From an uncultured Collinsella sp. (GTDB lineage Bacteria > Actinomycetota > Coriobacteriia > Coriobacteriales > Coriobacteriaceae), in the NCBI GenBank assembly GCA_900758475.1, contig CAAERQ010000004.1, forward strand, positions 1 through 64,000: 64,000 nt of DNA, in the 5' to 3' direction. The position numbers and the translations under genes were made by a program. This document shows positions 1 through 7,750 of this stretch, piece by piece; position 1 is the first letter of the stretch, and each line of letters begins with the position of its first letter. The notes below the pieces were generated by a model that did no database searches, was not told the DNA's origin, and saw only the letters and a program-made list of their open reading frames with translations.

Positions 1-97
1 CTTCTGGTCGCGCCCTTGAAGTTGAACGTCAGATTGTCCAAATGCGGCCCGCGCAGCGTCGAGCCGTTACGCGGTTTGGTAAAACCGCGTAACCCAA
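1..97. other. Left-edge stretch without a supported gene
   Basis: No complete gene can be defined here. All that is visible is a perfect hairpin at 66-93 just beyond the end of the minus-strand gene that follows. Bases 1-65 may belong to a neighbour cut by the window edge; short open frames exist on both strands, but none carries a recognisable motif. Confidence 0.4.
66..93 (-). terminator. Hairpin terminator of the RGG-protein gene
   Basis: GTTACGCGGTTT and AAACCGCGTAAC form a perfect 12-bp stem around a GGTA loop. It begins five bases past the stop codon of the minus-strand gene ending at 98. There is no long U tract, so termination is likely but not certain. Confidence 0.55.
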
Positions 98-1009
98 CTA
101 AAAACGGTTGCCGCGGAAGCCGCCACCGTTGCGGCCGCCACGATCGCCACCGCGACCGCCACGGTCGTTACCGCGGTTGCCGCCAAAGCCGCCACGGTTG
201 CCGCCGCGGTCGCCATAGCCACCACGGTTGCCGCCAAAGCCGCCGCGACCGCCACGGTCGCCGCCACGGTCACCAAAGCCGCCACGGCCACCGCGATCGC
301 CACCGCGGCCGCCACGGTCGCCACCACGGCCACCGCGATCGCCAAAGCCGCCGCGACCGCCACGGTCGCCGCCACGGCCACCACGGTCGTCACGGCCGCC
401 GCGAGGACCGCGATCCTCGTCCAGGCCCATGGCGACGAGCGGAGCGATAACCTTATCGAGAGCGGCCATCAGCTCGGTGGCCTCCTCGTAAGAAAGCTCG
501 GGCAGGAGCTTCTCCTTCTTGTTGGCAAGCTCGACCAGGCCCTCGGCGGCATCCTCGGCAGCGAAGACGACGATCTTGCGCATATCGCCCTCGGCGTCGT
601 CGATGCGGCCGACCAGATCGGCAGCCTCGGCCTCGGCCATCAGGCCATCGAGCTCACGAAGGCGCATGCCCAGCAGGTCGGACATTTCCTTCTGCTCCAT
701 CTTGGGCTTGAGGTCAAGAAGCTTGATAGCGCGCTCGATGTTCGCCATGCGCTCGGCCTTGGCCTCCTCCTCCTTGGAAATAGCAAAGCGACGGCTACGC
801 AGCAGGCGGGCGGCCTTCTGCATCTTGTCCATCAGCTCTTCGTCATCGTAATCAACGGCGGCCTCGACAACCTCGGCCTCCTCCTCGGCGGAAACCTCGG
901 CAGCAGCCTCAACCTCGGCAGCTTCGGTCTCCACGGTCTCGACTGCCTCAACCTCGGCAGCCATGGTCTCGTTCTCGGTCTCGTTCATGATCTCTTCGTT
1001 CTCAGACAT
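98..1009 (-). CDS. Acidic protein with a long RGG-repeat tail
   Basis: The protein has 303 residues in three parts. Residues 1 to about 55 are very acidic (Glu/Ala/Val). About 60-200 is a charged helical region without a family I recognise. About 203-303 is a low-complexity tail with roughly 20 RGG motifs interspersed with Phe, Tyr, Asn and Asp. RGG tails are known from RNA-binding and cold-shock-type helicase proteins, where they are disordered and bind RNA. No helicase or S1 motif is visible, so RNA binding is inferred from the tail alone. The start has a strong AAGGAG site. The GC-rich repeats also create long spurious frames on the other strand. A hairpin follows the stop. Confidence 0.8.
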   Translation of the reverse strand: MSENEEIMNETENETMAAEVEAVETVETEAAEVEAAAEVSAEEEAEVVEAAVDYDDEELMDKMQKAARLLRSRRFAISKEEEAKAERMANIERAIKLLDLKPKMEQKEMSDLLGMRLRELDGLMAEAEAADLVGRIDDAEGDMRKIVVFAAEDAAEGLVELANKKEKLLPELSYEEATELMAALDKVIAPLVAMGLDEDRGPRGGRDDRGGRGGDRGGRGGFGDRGGRGGDRGGRGGDRGGRGGFGDRGGDRGGRGGFGGNRGGYGDRGGNRGGFGGNRGNDRGGRGGDRGGRNGGGFRGNRF

Positions 1010-1223
1010 GAGACTCCTTCTTGGCCCTCTCGGGCATCATCGCCCCATTCGCGGGGCCCGTCGCGCACTCTTTGCGCTTTAAACATTCATGCCTCTCGGC
1101 AAAACTTCCATTAGTTTATGGTGTCGCCCGCTAATCTAGCTGCAGAATCTATGTGCACACATTAATGCGACATGTCGCGGTATCATGGCCTGAACCAAAC
1201 GTGTCCACCTTAAGGAGCCCGCC

Positions 1224-1634
1224 ATGATCAAGCCCATCATGAAATCCGAGTTCTTTTTGCGTCTGCCTTCCGAAGACGCAGGACCCGACGATGCCGCGAC
1301 CGGGCAGGATCTCCTGGATACACTCCACGAGCATGAGCGCGAGTGCGTGGGCCTCGCCGCCAACATGATCGGCGTGCGCAAACGCATCATCTGCGTAAAA
1401 GACGGCAACAGGGCGCTGCTCATGTACAACCCGCAAATTCTTGAGCAGGTCAACGCCTACCAGACGAGCGAAGGATGCCTTTCGCTCGTCGGAGAGCGTC
1501 CCTGCACCCGCTATCGCCGCATTAAGGTTGAATATTTGGACGAGAACTTCGTCCACCGCATCAAAAACTTCTCGGGCTACACCGCCGAGATCATCCAGCA
1601 CGAAATCGACCACTGCAACGGGATCGTGATCTAG
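1224..1634 (+). CDS. Peptide deformylase family protein (short form)
   Basis: A 136-residue member of the peptide deformylase family, which removes formyl groups from nascent protein N-termini with a metal held by one Cys and two His. Motif 2 is EGCLS (about residue 90) and motif 3 is QHEIDH near the C-terminus, so the metal ligands and the catalytic Glu are intact. Motif 1 reads GLAANMIG: the usual Gln is Met. From memory, short clostridial-type relatives also carry NMIG, so this may be a subfamily trait. At 136 residues it is shorter than typical housekeeping Def (about 165-190). The GGAG ribosome site supports the start. It is divergent from the RGG gene. Another deformylase-like gene lies at 8852-9271. 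Confidence 0.82.
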   Translation: MIKPIMKSEFFLRLPSEDAGPDDAATGQDLLDTLHEHERECVGLAANMIGVRKRIICVKDGNRALLMYNPQILEQVNAYQTSEGCLSLVGERPCTRYRRIKVEYLDENFVHRIKNFSGYTAEIIQHEIDHCNGIVI

Positions 1635-1649
1635 TTCCGCCGATTCAAG

Positions 1650-1686
1650 AAAGCTCCCCGCAGCAAAACAACTGCAGGGAGCTTTT
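1650..1686. terminator. Bidirectional terminator between convergent genes
   Basis: AAAGCTCCCCGCAG pairs with CTGCAGGGAGCTTT (one mismatch) around a short A-rich loop, followed by TTTT on the plus strand and AAAs on the other. It sits between the stop of the deformylase-like gene and the stop of the minus-strand aminotransferase, so it can serve both. Confidence 0.85.
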
Positions 1687-1709
1687 CATAGTGCGGAGCT
1701 TCTATCCCA

Positions 1710-3230
1710 CTAGTTCTGGCGGTAGTGATTGAAGAAGTCGGCGAGGTCTTCGAGCGACTCTTTGAGCACTTCCATGCGCGGCAGATACACGATGCGGAAG
1801 TGGTCGGGCTCGGCCCAGTTAAAGCCGCCGCCGCGCGTGATCAGGATCTTCTTCTCGTGCAGCAGGTCGAGGGCGAACTGTTCGTCATCGGTGATGTTGA
1901 ACTTTTTAACATCCATCTTGGGGAAGATGTAGAACGCCGCACGCGGCTTAACCACCGAGATGCCGTCAATCTTGTTGAGCGCCTCATACACAAAGTTGCG
2001 CTGCTCGTAGACACGGCCGCCGGGACGGATGTAGTCGTTGACCGACTGATGGCCGCCGAGCGCCGTCTGGACGATCGACTGGGCCGGCACGTTGGAGCAC
2101 AGGCGCATGTTCGAGAGCATGTTGACGCCCATGATGAAGTCGCTCATGCAGCGCTGGTTGCCCGAAAGCACCATCCAGCCAATACGATAGCCCGCGATCA
2201 TGTGCGACTTGGAAAGGCCGCTAAAGGTGACGCAGGGCAGATCGGGAGCGAGCGAGGCAATCGAGACGTGCTCGTAGCCGTCCATGCACAGGCGGTCGTA
2301 GATCTCATCGGCAAAGATCATCAGCTGATGCCTGCGTGCAACCTCGACGATGCCCTCGAGCACCTCGCGCGGATAGACGGAACCCGTGGGGTTGTTGGGG
2401 TTGATGATGACGAGGGCTTTGGTCGCGCTCGTGATCTTGGACTCCATATCCTCCAGGTCGGGATACCAATCGGCCTGCTCATCGCACAGATAGTGCACGG
2501 GATGACCACCGGCAAGAGTCGCACACGCCGTCCAGAGCGGATAGTCGGGGCTGGGGATCAGAATCTCGTCGCCATTGTCGAGCAGCGCGTTCATCGAAAG
2601 CTGAATGAGCTCGGAAACGCCGTTGCCCGTGTAGATGTGCTCCATCTGAACATTGGGCAGACCCTTGATCTGCGAGTACTGCATAATCGCCTTGCGCGCA
2701 GAGAACAGACCGCGCGAGTTGGAATAGCCTTCGCAGTCGGGCAGCTGCTGGCGCATGTCCTTGATGACCTCGTCGGGCGTGCGGAAACCGAAGGGCGCCG
2801 GGTTGCCGATATTGAGCTTGAGAATGCGCTCGCCCTCGTCCTCCATACGGGCGGCCTCGTCGACGACGGGACCGCGCACATCATACAGGACGTTATCAAG
2901 CTTGGTGGATTTAGAAAAAGTACGCATGGTGGTGCTCCTTGGAATTTGAGCTGAGGGATGGGGTTCGGGCTTGGAAACGTTACGGGGCGATGATGCCTCG
3001 CCTTGATCGGCGTCACCGGCAAGCAGCCAGGTAACATCGACCTCCAAAATGCGGGCGAGCAGCTCTGCCACATCGCGCCGCGGAATCGTCTTGCCGCTCA
3101 CATATTGGCTCATCTGACTCTTGCCGAGTTTTTTGCCGAGCATCTCCGATGCGCGGATTACGTCCGACTGGCGAACGTCGCGATCGGACATAGCCTGTCG
3201 CAGGCGATCGCTAAACGTCTCTTGGGCCAC
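1710..3230 (-). CDS. XRE-type DNA-binding domain fused to a class I aminotransferase
   Basis: The 506-residue protein starts with an XRE helix-turn-helix (about 5-70: DRLRQAMSDRD, KSQMSQYVSG), then a Ser/Pro-rich linker (about 75-105), then a complete PLP-dependent fold I aminotransferase of the AlaA type (about 108-506). NPNNPTGS and SGLSKSHMIAGYRIGW, with the PLP-binding Lys, are visible. GTG at 3230 is chosen because AAGGAGG lies five bases upstream; the frame stays open to 3269. An internal ATG at 2928 would give a free-standing enzyme. Its upstream sequence (AAGGAGCACCACC) is also a plausible ribosome site, so two products are possible. Four GTTCAATT sites upstream suggest autoregulation. 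The arrangement recalls MocR regulators but with XRE in place of GntR. Confidence 0.85.
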   Translation of the reverse strand: MAQETFSDRLRQAMSDRDVRQSDVIRASEMLGKKLGKSQMSQYVSGKTIPRRDVAELLARILEVDVTWLLAGDADQGEASSPRNVSKPEPHPSAQIPRSTTMRTFSKSTKLDNVLYDVRGPVVDEAARMEDEGERILKLNIGNPAPFGFRTPDEVIKDMRQQLPDCEGYSNSRGLFSARKAIMQYSQIKGLPNVQMEHIYTGNGVSELIQLSMNALLDNGDEILIPSPDYPLWTACATLAGGHPVHYLCDEQADWYPDLEDMESKITSATKALVIINPNNPTGSVYPREVLEGIVEVARRHQLMIFADEIYDRLCMDGYEHVSIASLAPDLPCVTFSGLSKSHMIAGYRIGWMVLSGNQRCMSDFIMGVNMLSNMRLCSNVPAQSIVQTALGGHQSVNDYIRPGGRVYEQRNFVYEALNKIDGISVVKPRAAFYIFPKMDVKKFNITDDEQFALDLLHEKKILITRGGGFNWAEPDHFRIVYLPRMEVLKESLEDLADFFNHYRQN

Positions 3231-3251
3231 TAGAACCTCCTTGCTGGCAAA

Positions 3252-3332
3252 GTTCAATTTATAGAACACGAATTGAACCAGAGTTCAATTTAGGCAGCAG
3301 TATAGCGCGGCGCATTATCCGGAAGTTCAATT
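3252..3332. promoter_or_regulatory. Cluster of four GTTCAATT operator half-sites
   Basis: GTTCAATT occurs at 3252-3259, inverted at 3271-3278, then again at 3283-3290 and 3325-3332. The first pair is a perfect inverted repeat with an 11-bp spacer. The cluster lies directly upstream of the GTG start of the XRE-aminotransferase gene, as expected for an autoregulatory operator. Binding by that protein is inferred. Confidence 0.65.
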
Positions 3333-3392
3333 TCACAAGAAAATGTACCGAACCCCGAGAATTGTCCCAAAGTGGGCAACGGGTACGCGCCT

Positions 3393-4250
3393 TTAGAGAT
3401 ATTCAAGGAGACGAGCCGCCGCAAGCGAAACGTCAGCGGTGCGGTATATTGCGTTGATCTGCCGATGAGGATGTCCCTCGAGCGGGCGCACGGCAACATC
3501 GAACTGGCAGCGGCGCAAGATGAGCGCCGGAAGAATGCTCACGCCCAGGCCGTCCTCGACCATAGCCATAATCGCATAATCATCCCAGGTCGACAGCTTA
3601 GAGCGCACCGCCAGACCCGCGCGACGAAACAGCGGCGTAATCTCGTCGTCGCTACCGCGTTCCAGCAGAATAAATTGCTCGTTAGCCAAATCGGCAAGGG
3701 AAACGACCTCCGCGGTGGCAAGCGAGGAGTCCGCTGGCACCACGGCCATCAGCTCGTCTTGCACCAACGGCCGCGACGCCATGCCGGCGCCGCGTGGCTC
3801 GCGCGGAATAAAGCCCAGGTCGCAGCGGCCTTCCGCCACCCATTGCTCAATCTCGGAGTAATCACCCATCAACAGCTCGTAATCGACATCCGGATGATCG
3901 GCGCGAAAGCGCGCAATCACCGGCGGCAGCACGTGGGTCGCCACGCTCGAAAACGTACCGATGCAGATTTTGCCGCGCATGAGCCCACGCATCTCATCCA
4001 CCCGTCGCTGCAAGCGAGTGAATTCCTCGCAGAGCGCCTCGACTGCCGGCATGACCTGCCGCCCGTCGGCAGAAAGCACTACGCCCTCGCGGCTTCTATC
4101 GAGAACTTTAAAGCCCCAGTCAGCCTCAAGATCGGCCACCATACGGCTCACGCCCGACTGCGAATAGCTCAGCCGCTCGGCGGCGCGCGTAAAGCTTCCG
4201 GCGCGCACGGTCTCCAGCAGCACCTGCATCTTTTGAATATTCGTTTCCAC
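3393..4250 (-). CDS. LysR family transcriptional regulator
   Basis: A 285-residue LysR-type regulator. The N-terminal winged helix-turn-helix is clear (SFTRAAERLSYSQSGVSRMV, about 15-35), followed by a substrate-binding-like effector domain (about 90-285) with DDYAIMAMVEDGLGVSIL. GTG at 4250 is preferred because GGAGGGG precedes it by five bases; the frame extends to 4271. It is divergent from an EamA exporter at 4369, with LysR-like dyads between them, so it probably controls that exporter and itself. A LysR/EamA pair with the same layout lies at 42260-44187, and the two regulators share the DDY-IMAMVE-GLGVS segment. The effector is unknown. Confidence 0.9.
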   Translation of the reverse strand: METNIQKMQVLLETVRAGSFTRAAERLSYSQSGVSRMVADLEADWGFKVLDRSREGVVLSADGRQVMPAVEALCEEFTRLQRRVDEMRGLMRGKICIGTFSSVATHVLPPVIARFRADHPDVDYELLMGDYSEIEQWVAEGRCDLGFIPREPRGAGMASRPLVQDELMAVVPADSSLATAEVVSLADLANEQFILLERGSDDEITPLFRRAGLAVRSKLSTWDDYAIMAMVEDGLGVSILPALILRRCQFDVAVRPLEGHPHRQINAIYRTADVSLAAARLLEYL

Positions 4251-4267
4251 GGTACCCCTCCACCTTT

Positions 4268-4339
4268 GCATGAGTTTTTCTCATGCTATCCATGCATTAT
4301 ATTCGCTTTTCTTCTAAAGCCAGTTCACCCATAGTGAAC
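4268..4339. promoter_or_regulatory. LysR-type operator dyads in the divergent promoter region
   Basis: Two dyads lie between the divergent genes: GCATGAG-TTTTT-CTCATGC (4268-4286) and GTTCAC-CCATA-GTGAAC (4323-4339). Both contain the T-N11-A pattern typical of LysR boxes. The first overlaps the regulator's leader and the second is near the exporter start. Confidence 0.55.
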
Positions 4340-4368
4340 ATGCTCGGATATAGAGGGGATGTCAGCGT

Positions 4369-5280
4369 ATGAACAACGGACTGTTTACGTACTTAGCAGC
4401 ATTGCTGTTGTTTGGCTCCAACGGCATCATCGCCGCCGCCATCGCGCTCCCGAGCTCCGATATCGTGCTCCTGCGCACGTTTTTGGGCGCGCTCTCGCTT
4501 GTCACCATCCTCGCCATCACCCAACGCCATAAGTTGCAGGCGCCATCTCGCCCCCGCGAAGCCGCAGCCCTCCTCCTCTCGGGAGCCGCGCTGGGCGCCA
4601 GCTGGATTTTTCTGTTCCGAGCCTACCAGACGATCGGCGTCGGCGTATCCTCGCTGCTGTATTACTGCGGTCCCATCATCGTTATGGCCCTCTCCCCGCT
4701 CATTTTTGGCGAGAAGCTGACCGGCGGTAAAATTACCGGCTTCATAGCCGTCGCCTGCGGCGCCTTCCTCATCGCGGCCCAAGGTCTCGGCGGCAATATG
4801 CCCATTGCGGGCATCGTGTGCGGCATCGCCTCGGCCTTCTGCTACGCGTTGATGGTCATTGCCAGCAAGGGAGCGCCACATATCGAAGGTCTCGAGAACT
4901 CCACGCTCCAGGTGAGTGCCGCCTTTGTAACCGCGTTGATCCTTACGCTCTTCACGCGAGGTGTCCCCTCGTTCCTCTCCCCCAGCATTGCCGCCGGCAT
5001 CGATTGGCGCGCCGTTGCCATGCTCGGCATTGTCAACACCGGCATCGGTTGCCTGCTCTACTTTAGCGCCGTCGCCAAACTGCCCGTGCAGACCGTCGCC
5101 GTCGTCGGCTACCTTGAGCCGCTTTCGGCCGTCGTGTTCTCGGCCGTCCTTTTGGGCGAAGCCATAACACCGGTCCGCCTGATGGGCGCCGCGCTTGTCA
5201 TCGGCGGCGCGATTTTTTGCGAACTCGCCGGCAAACGCGCAAACGCCAAGGCTAGCATCGCCCAGACAGCACGTGCTTAA
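4369..5280 (+). CDS. EamA/DMT family transporter
   Basis: A 303-residue inner-membrane protein with about ten hydrophobic segments in two repeats of five, the EamA (drug/metabolite transporter) layout. Features include YYCGPIIVMALSPLIFGEKLTG in the first half (cut here to its key idea: Pro-Ile then Gly-Glu-Lys) and YLEPLSAVVFSAVLLGE in the second. The family exports amino acids, other metabolites or drugs; the substrate cannot be read from the sequence. It is divergent from a LysR gene and ends before a hairpin at 5315. GAGGGG upstream supports the start. Confidence 0.88.
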   Translation: MNNGLFTYLAALLLFGSNGIIAAAIALPSSDIVLLRTFLGALSLVTILAITQRHKLQAPSRPREAAALLLSGAALGASWIFLFRAYQTIGVGVSSLLYYCGPIIVMALSPLIFGEKLTGGKITGFIAVACGAFLIAAQGLGGNMPIAGIVCGIASAFCYALMVIASKGAPHIEGLENSTLQVSAAFVTALILTLFTRGVPSFLSPSIAAGIDWRAVAMLGIVNTGIGCLLYFSAVAKLPVQTVAVVGYLEPLSAVVFSAVLLGEAITPVRLMGAALVIGGAIFCELAGKRANAKASIAQTARA

Positions 5281-5314
5281 TAGCCCCTGCTCTGAAATAC
5301 TACCTGCGTATATG

Positions 5315-5338
5315 AATAATCCCCAGATGGGGATTATT
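5315..5338. terminator. Perfect hairpin after the EamA gene
   Basis: AATAATCCCC-AGAT-GGGGATTATT is a 10-bp perfect stem with a tetraloop, 34 bases beyond the exporter stop and about 100 bases before the Kup gene. A terminator is likely, but a palindromic operator for Kup cannot be excluded. Confidence 0.6.
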
Positions 5339-5437
5339 GTCTAAAACACCCCGATGTGCCAAACTGCTCTTATATGTATAAAGATGGCATAAAGGTCTAC
5401 TGCTCGTGGCAGAGGCCAGATGTCCAAGGGAGTCCAC

Positions 5438-7669
5438 GTGGCACACAACAAGCTGGAGGCAAGCCTCCAAGACCAGCGTAGTCAAGGCGGACATGGCGCC
5501 ATCCCCCTCTCCGCTGGCATGCTGCTCGTAACGCTCGGCGTCGTCTATGGCGACATCGGCACGAGCCCCATGTATACCATGAAATCAATTGTCGCCAACA
5601 ACGGCGGCATCGGTACCGTTAGCGAGGACATGATCTTGGGCGCGCTCTCGCTCGTTATCTGGACCATGACGCTCGTGACCACGGTCAAGTACGTGGTAAT
5701 CGCCATGAAGGCCGATAACCACAACGAAGGCGGCATCTTCGCCCTGTTCAGCCTCGTGCGCAAGGTGGCACCATGGCTGATTCTGCCCGCCATGATCGGC
5801 GGTGCGGCACTGCTTGCCGACGGCATCCTCACCCCCGCGGTCACGGTCACCACAGCCATTGAGGGCCTGCGCACCATCGAATGGGGCCATGCGCTTTTGG
5901 GCGACGGCCAGACCAATGTGATCATCATCACTATCATCATTATCTGCGGCCTGTTTGCCATGCAGCGCGCCGGCACCTCGTCGATCGGCAAGCTGTTCGG
6001 CCCGCTCATGACGCTGTGGTTCCTGTTCCTGGCAGGCGCCGGCCTGTTCAACATGCTCGGCAACCTGTCCATCCTACGCGCGCTCAGCCCCATCCGCGGC
6101 ATCATGTTCCTGTTCTCGCCCATCAACCACTCGGGCATCATGGTGCTCGGCTTCGTATTCCTGTCGACGACCGGCGCCGAGGCGCTCTACTCGGACATGG
6201 GCCACGTTGGCAAGGCAAACATCTATGCATCCTGGCCGTTTGTTAAGGCGGCGCTTATCCTCAACTACCTGGGCCAGGGGGCTTGGCTGCTCGCCAATAA
6301 TTCCAACCCCCAGATGCTCGCGATGGATATCGTCAACCCGTTCTATATGATGCTCCCCGAGCCCCTGCGCCCCTTTGCCATCGTGCTTTCGGCCGTGGCG
6401 GCCATCATCGCCTCGCAGGCGCTCATCACCGGCTCGTTCTCGCTGGTATCCGAGGCCACGCGTCTCAACCTTATGCCGCACCTGCGCATCCACTACCCCA
6501 GCGACACCAAGGGCCAGCTCTATATTCCGCTCGTCAACAACATCATGTGGGTCGGCTGCATCTTCATCGTGCTGCTATTCCAAAACTCTGAGCGCATGGA
6601 AAGCGCCTATGGCCTCGCCATCACCGTGACCATGCTCATGACCACCACACTGCTGACGAGCTATATCGCCGGCATCCTCAAGCACAAGCTGGGTGCCTGC
6701 GTCTTCGCCCTGCTCTTTGGTGCCATTGAGCTGTGCTTCTTCGCTTCGTGCCTCACTATGTTCTTTGACGGCGGCTACGTCATGATCTTCCTGGCCGCGC
6801 TGCTGTTCGGCCTTATGTATGTGTGGCGCCGCGGCACCGCCATCGAGCGCACGCAGACGATCCTGCTGCCCGTCTCCAAGTACATCGATCAGCTCAACCG
6901 CCTGCGCAACGACGAGACCTATCCCGTGCTCGCCGACAATCTGGTATTTCTCACCAACAGCCCCGACCCGCTCACGCTCGACCGCGACGTGCTTTATTCC
7001 ATCCTGGACAAGCACCCCAAGCGCGCCAAGGCATATTGGTTCATCAACGTGCACGTTACCGACGAGCCCTATACGCACGAATATTCCGTTGAGACCTTTG
7101 GCACAGACTTCCTGTTCCGGGTGCGCTTGGACCTGGGCTTTAAGGTCAATCAGCGCATCAACGCCTACCTGCGCCAGATCGTTGGCGACCTGATGGCATC
7201 GGGTGAGTTGCCGCCGCAGCATCACACCTACTCTATCTACGAGACACGCGGCAACGTGGGCGACTTCCGTTTTTGCATGCTGCGCAAGATGCTTGCCCCC
7301 GAAACGGACATCAACCGCAACGACCATCGCGTCATGGCCATCAAGTACGCCGTCCGCCGCGCCTGCGGAAGCCCGGCACGTTGGTATGGTCTCGAGAACT
7401 CGGCCATCATCATTGAGTACGTACCGCTCTTTGCCCGCATGCGTCCGGCAGTCAAACTCATTCGCACCCAGGTGCCGCTCGAGATCCTGATCGAAGAGGC
7501 CGAGGAAATGGAAGTCGACATCTTCTCGGACGACCTGGTCAACGGCAACGAAGCCGGCAAGAGTATGAACGTCGATCCCACCGAGTTGCTCGAGAGCGTC
7601 GCCGATACGCCCGAGCAACAGCAACTCGACGGACTCGAAAGCACCCAGCTCAACGACGCCAACTTCTAA
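5438..7669 (+). CDS. kup: Kup family potassium uptake transporter
   Basis: A 743-residue K+:H+ symporter of the Kup/HAK/KT family. The N-terminus carries the family signature LGVVYGDIGTSPMYT. About 12 membrane segments follow (roughly 30-450), then a hydrophilic cytosolic domain (about 460-660). The last 80 or so residues are acidic and specific to this protein. GTG at 5438 is preferred because AAGGGAG lies five bases upstream; an in-frame ATG at 5420 has no good ribosome site. No c-di-AMP riboswitch is evident in the short leader. A strong terminator follows at 7693. Confidence 0.93.
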   Translation: MAHNKLEASLQDQRSQGGHGAIPLSAGMLLVTLGVVYGDIGTSPMYTMKSIVANNGGIGTVSEDMILGALSLVIWTMTLVTTVKYVVIAMKADNHNEGGIFALFSLVRKVAPWLILPAMIGGAALLADGILTPAVTVTTAIEGLRTIEWGHALLGDGQTNVIIITIIIICGLFAMQRAGTSSIGKLFGPLMTLWFLFLAGAGLFNMLGNLSILRALSPIRGIMFLFSPINHSGIMVLGFVFLSTTGAEALYSDMGHVGKANIYASWPFVKAALILNYLGQGAWLLANNSNPQMLAMDIVNPFYMMLPEPLRPFAIVLSAVAAIIASQALITGSFSLVSEATRLNLMPHLRIHYPSDTKGQLYIPLVNNIMWVGCIFIVLLFQNSERMESAYGLAITVTMLMTTTLLTSYIAGILKHKLGACVFALLFGAIELCFFASCLTMFFDGGYVMIFLAALLFGLMYVWRRGTAIERTQTILLPVSKYIDQLNRLRNDETYPVLADNLVFLTNSPDPLTLDRDVLYSILDKHPKRAKAYWFINVHVTDEPYTHEYSVETFGTDFLFRVRLDLGFKVNQRINAYLRQIVGDLMASGELPPQHHTYSIYETRGNVGDFRFCMLRKMLAPETDINRNDHRVMAIKYAVRRACGSPARWYGLENSAIIIEYVPLFARMRPAVKLIRTQVPLEILIEEAEEMEVDIFSDDLVNGNEAGKSMNVDPTELLESVADTPEQQQLDGLESTQLNDANF

Positions 7670-7692
7670 CACGCCACCAGCCATTGACGACA

Positions 7693-7729
7693 ACGGTCCC
7701 GCATCTCATGGGAGATGCGGGACCGTTTT
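7693..7729. terminator. Strong terminator between kup and the bile salt hydrolase gene
   Basis: A 15-bp perfect stem (ACGGTCCCGCATCTC and its complement) with an ATGG loop, followed by TTTT on the plus strand. It lies between convergent genes and can act in both directions. Confidence 0.9.
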
Positions 7730-7750
7730 GCATTGCAGTAAAGCTATCGG

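Noticed and set aside
16..450. Arg/His-rich open frame opposite the RGG tail
   Set aside because: It is the reverse-strand shadow of GC-rich RGG codons; no ribosome site and only low-complexity sequence.
1725..2954. 409-codon frame antisense to the aminotransferase
   Set aside because: The minus-strand protein has complete aminotransferase motifs, while this frame has none; long antisense frames are common at this GC.
5281..5437. c-di-AMP riboswitch before kup
   Set aside because: The leader is short and shows no ydaO/yuaA consensus blocks; only a simple hairpin is present.
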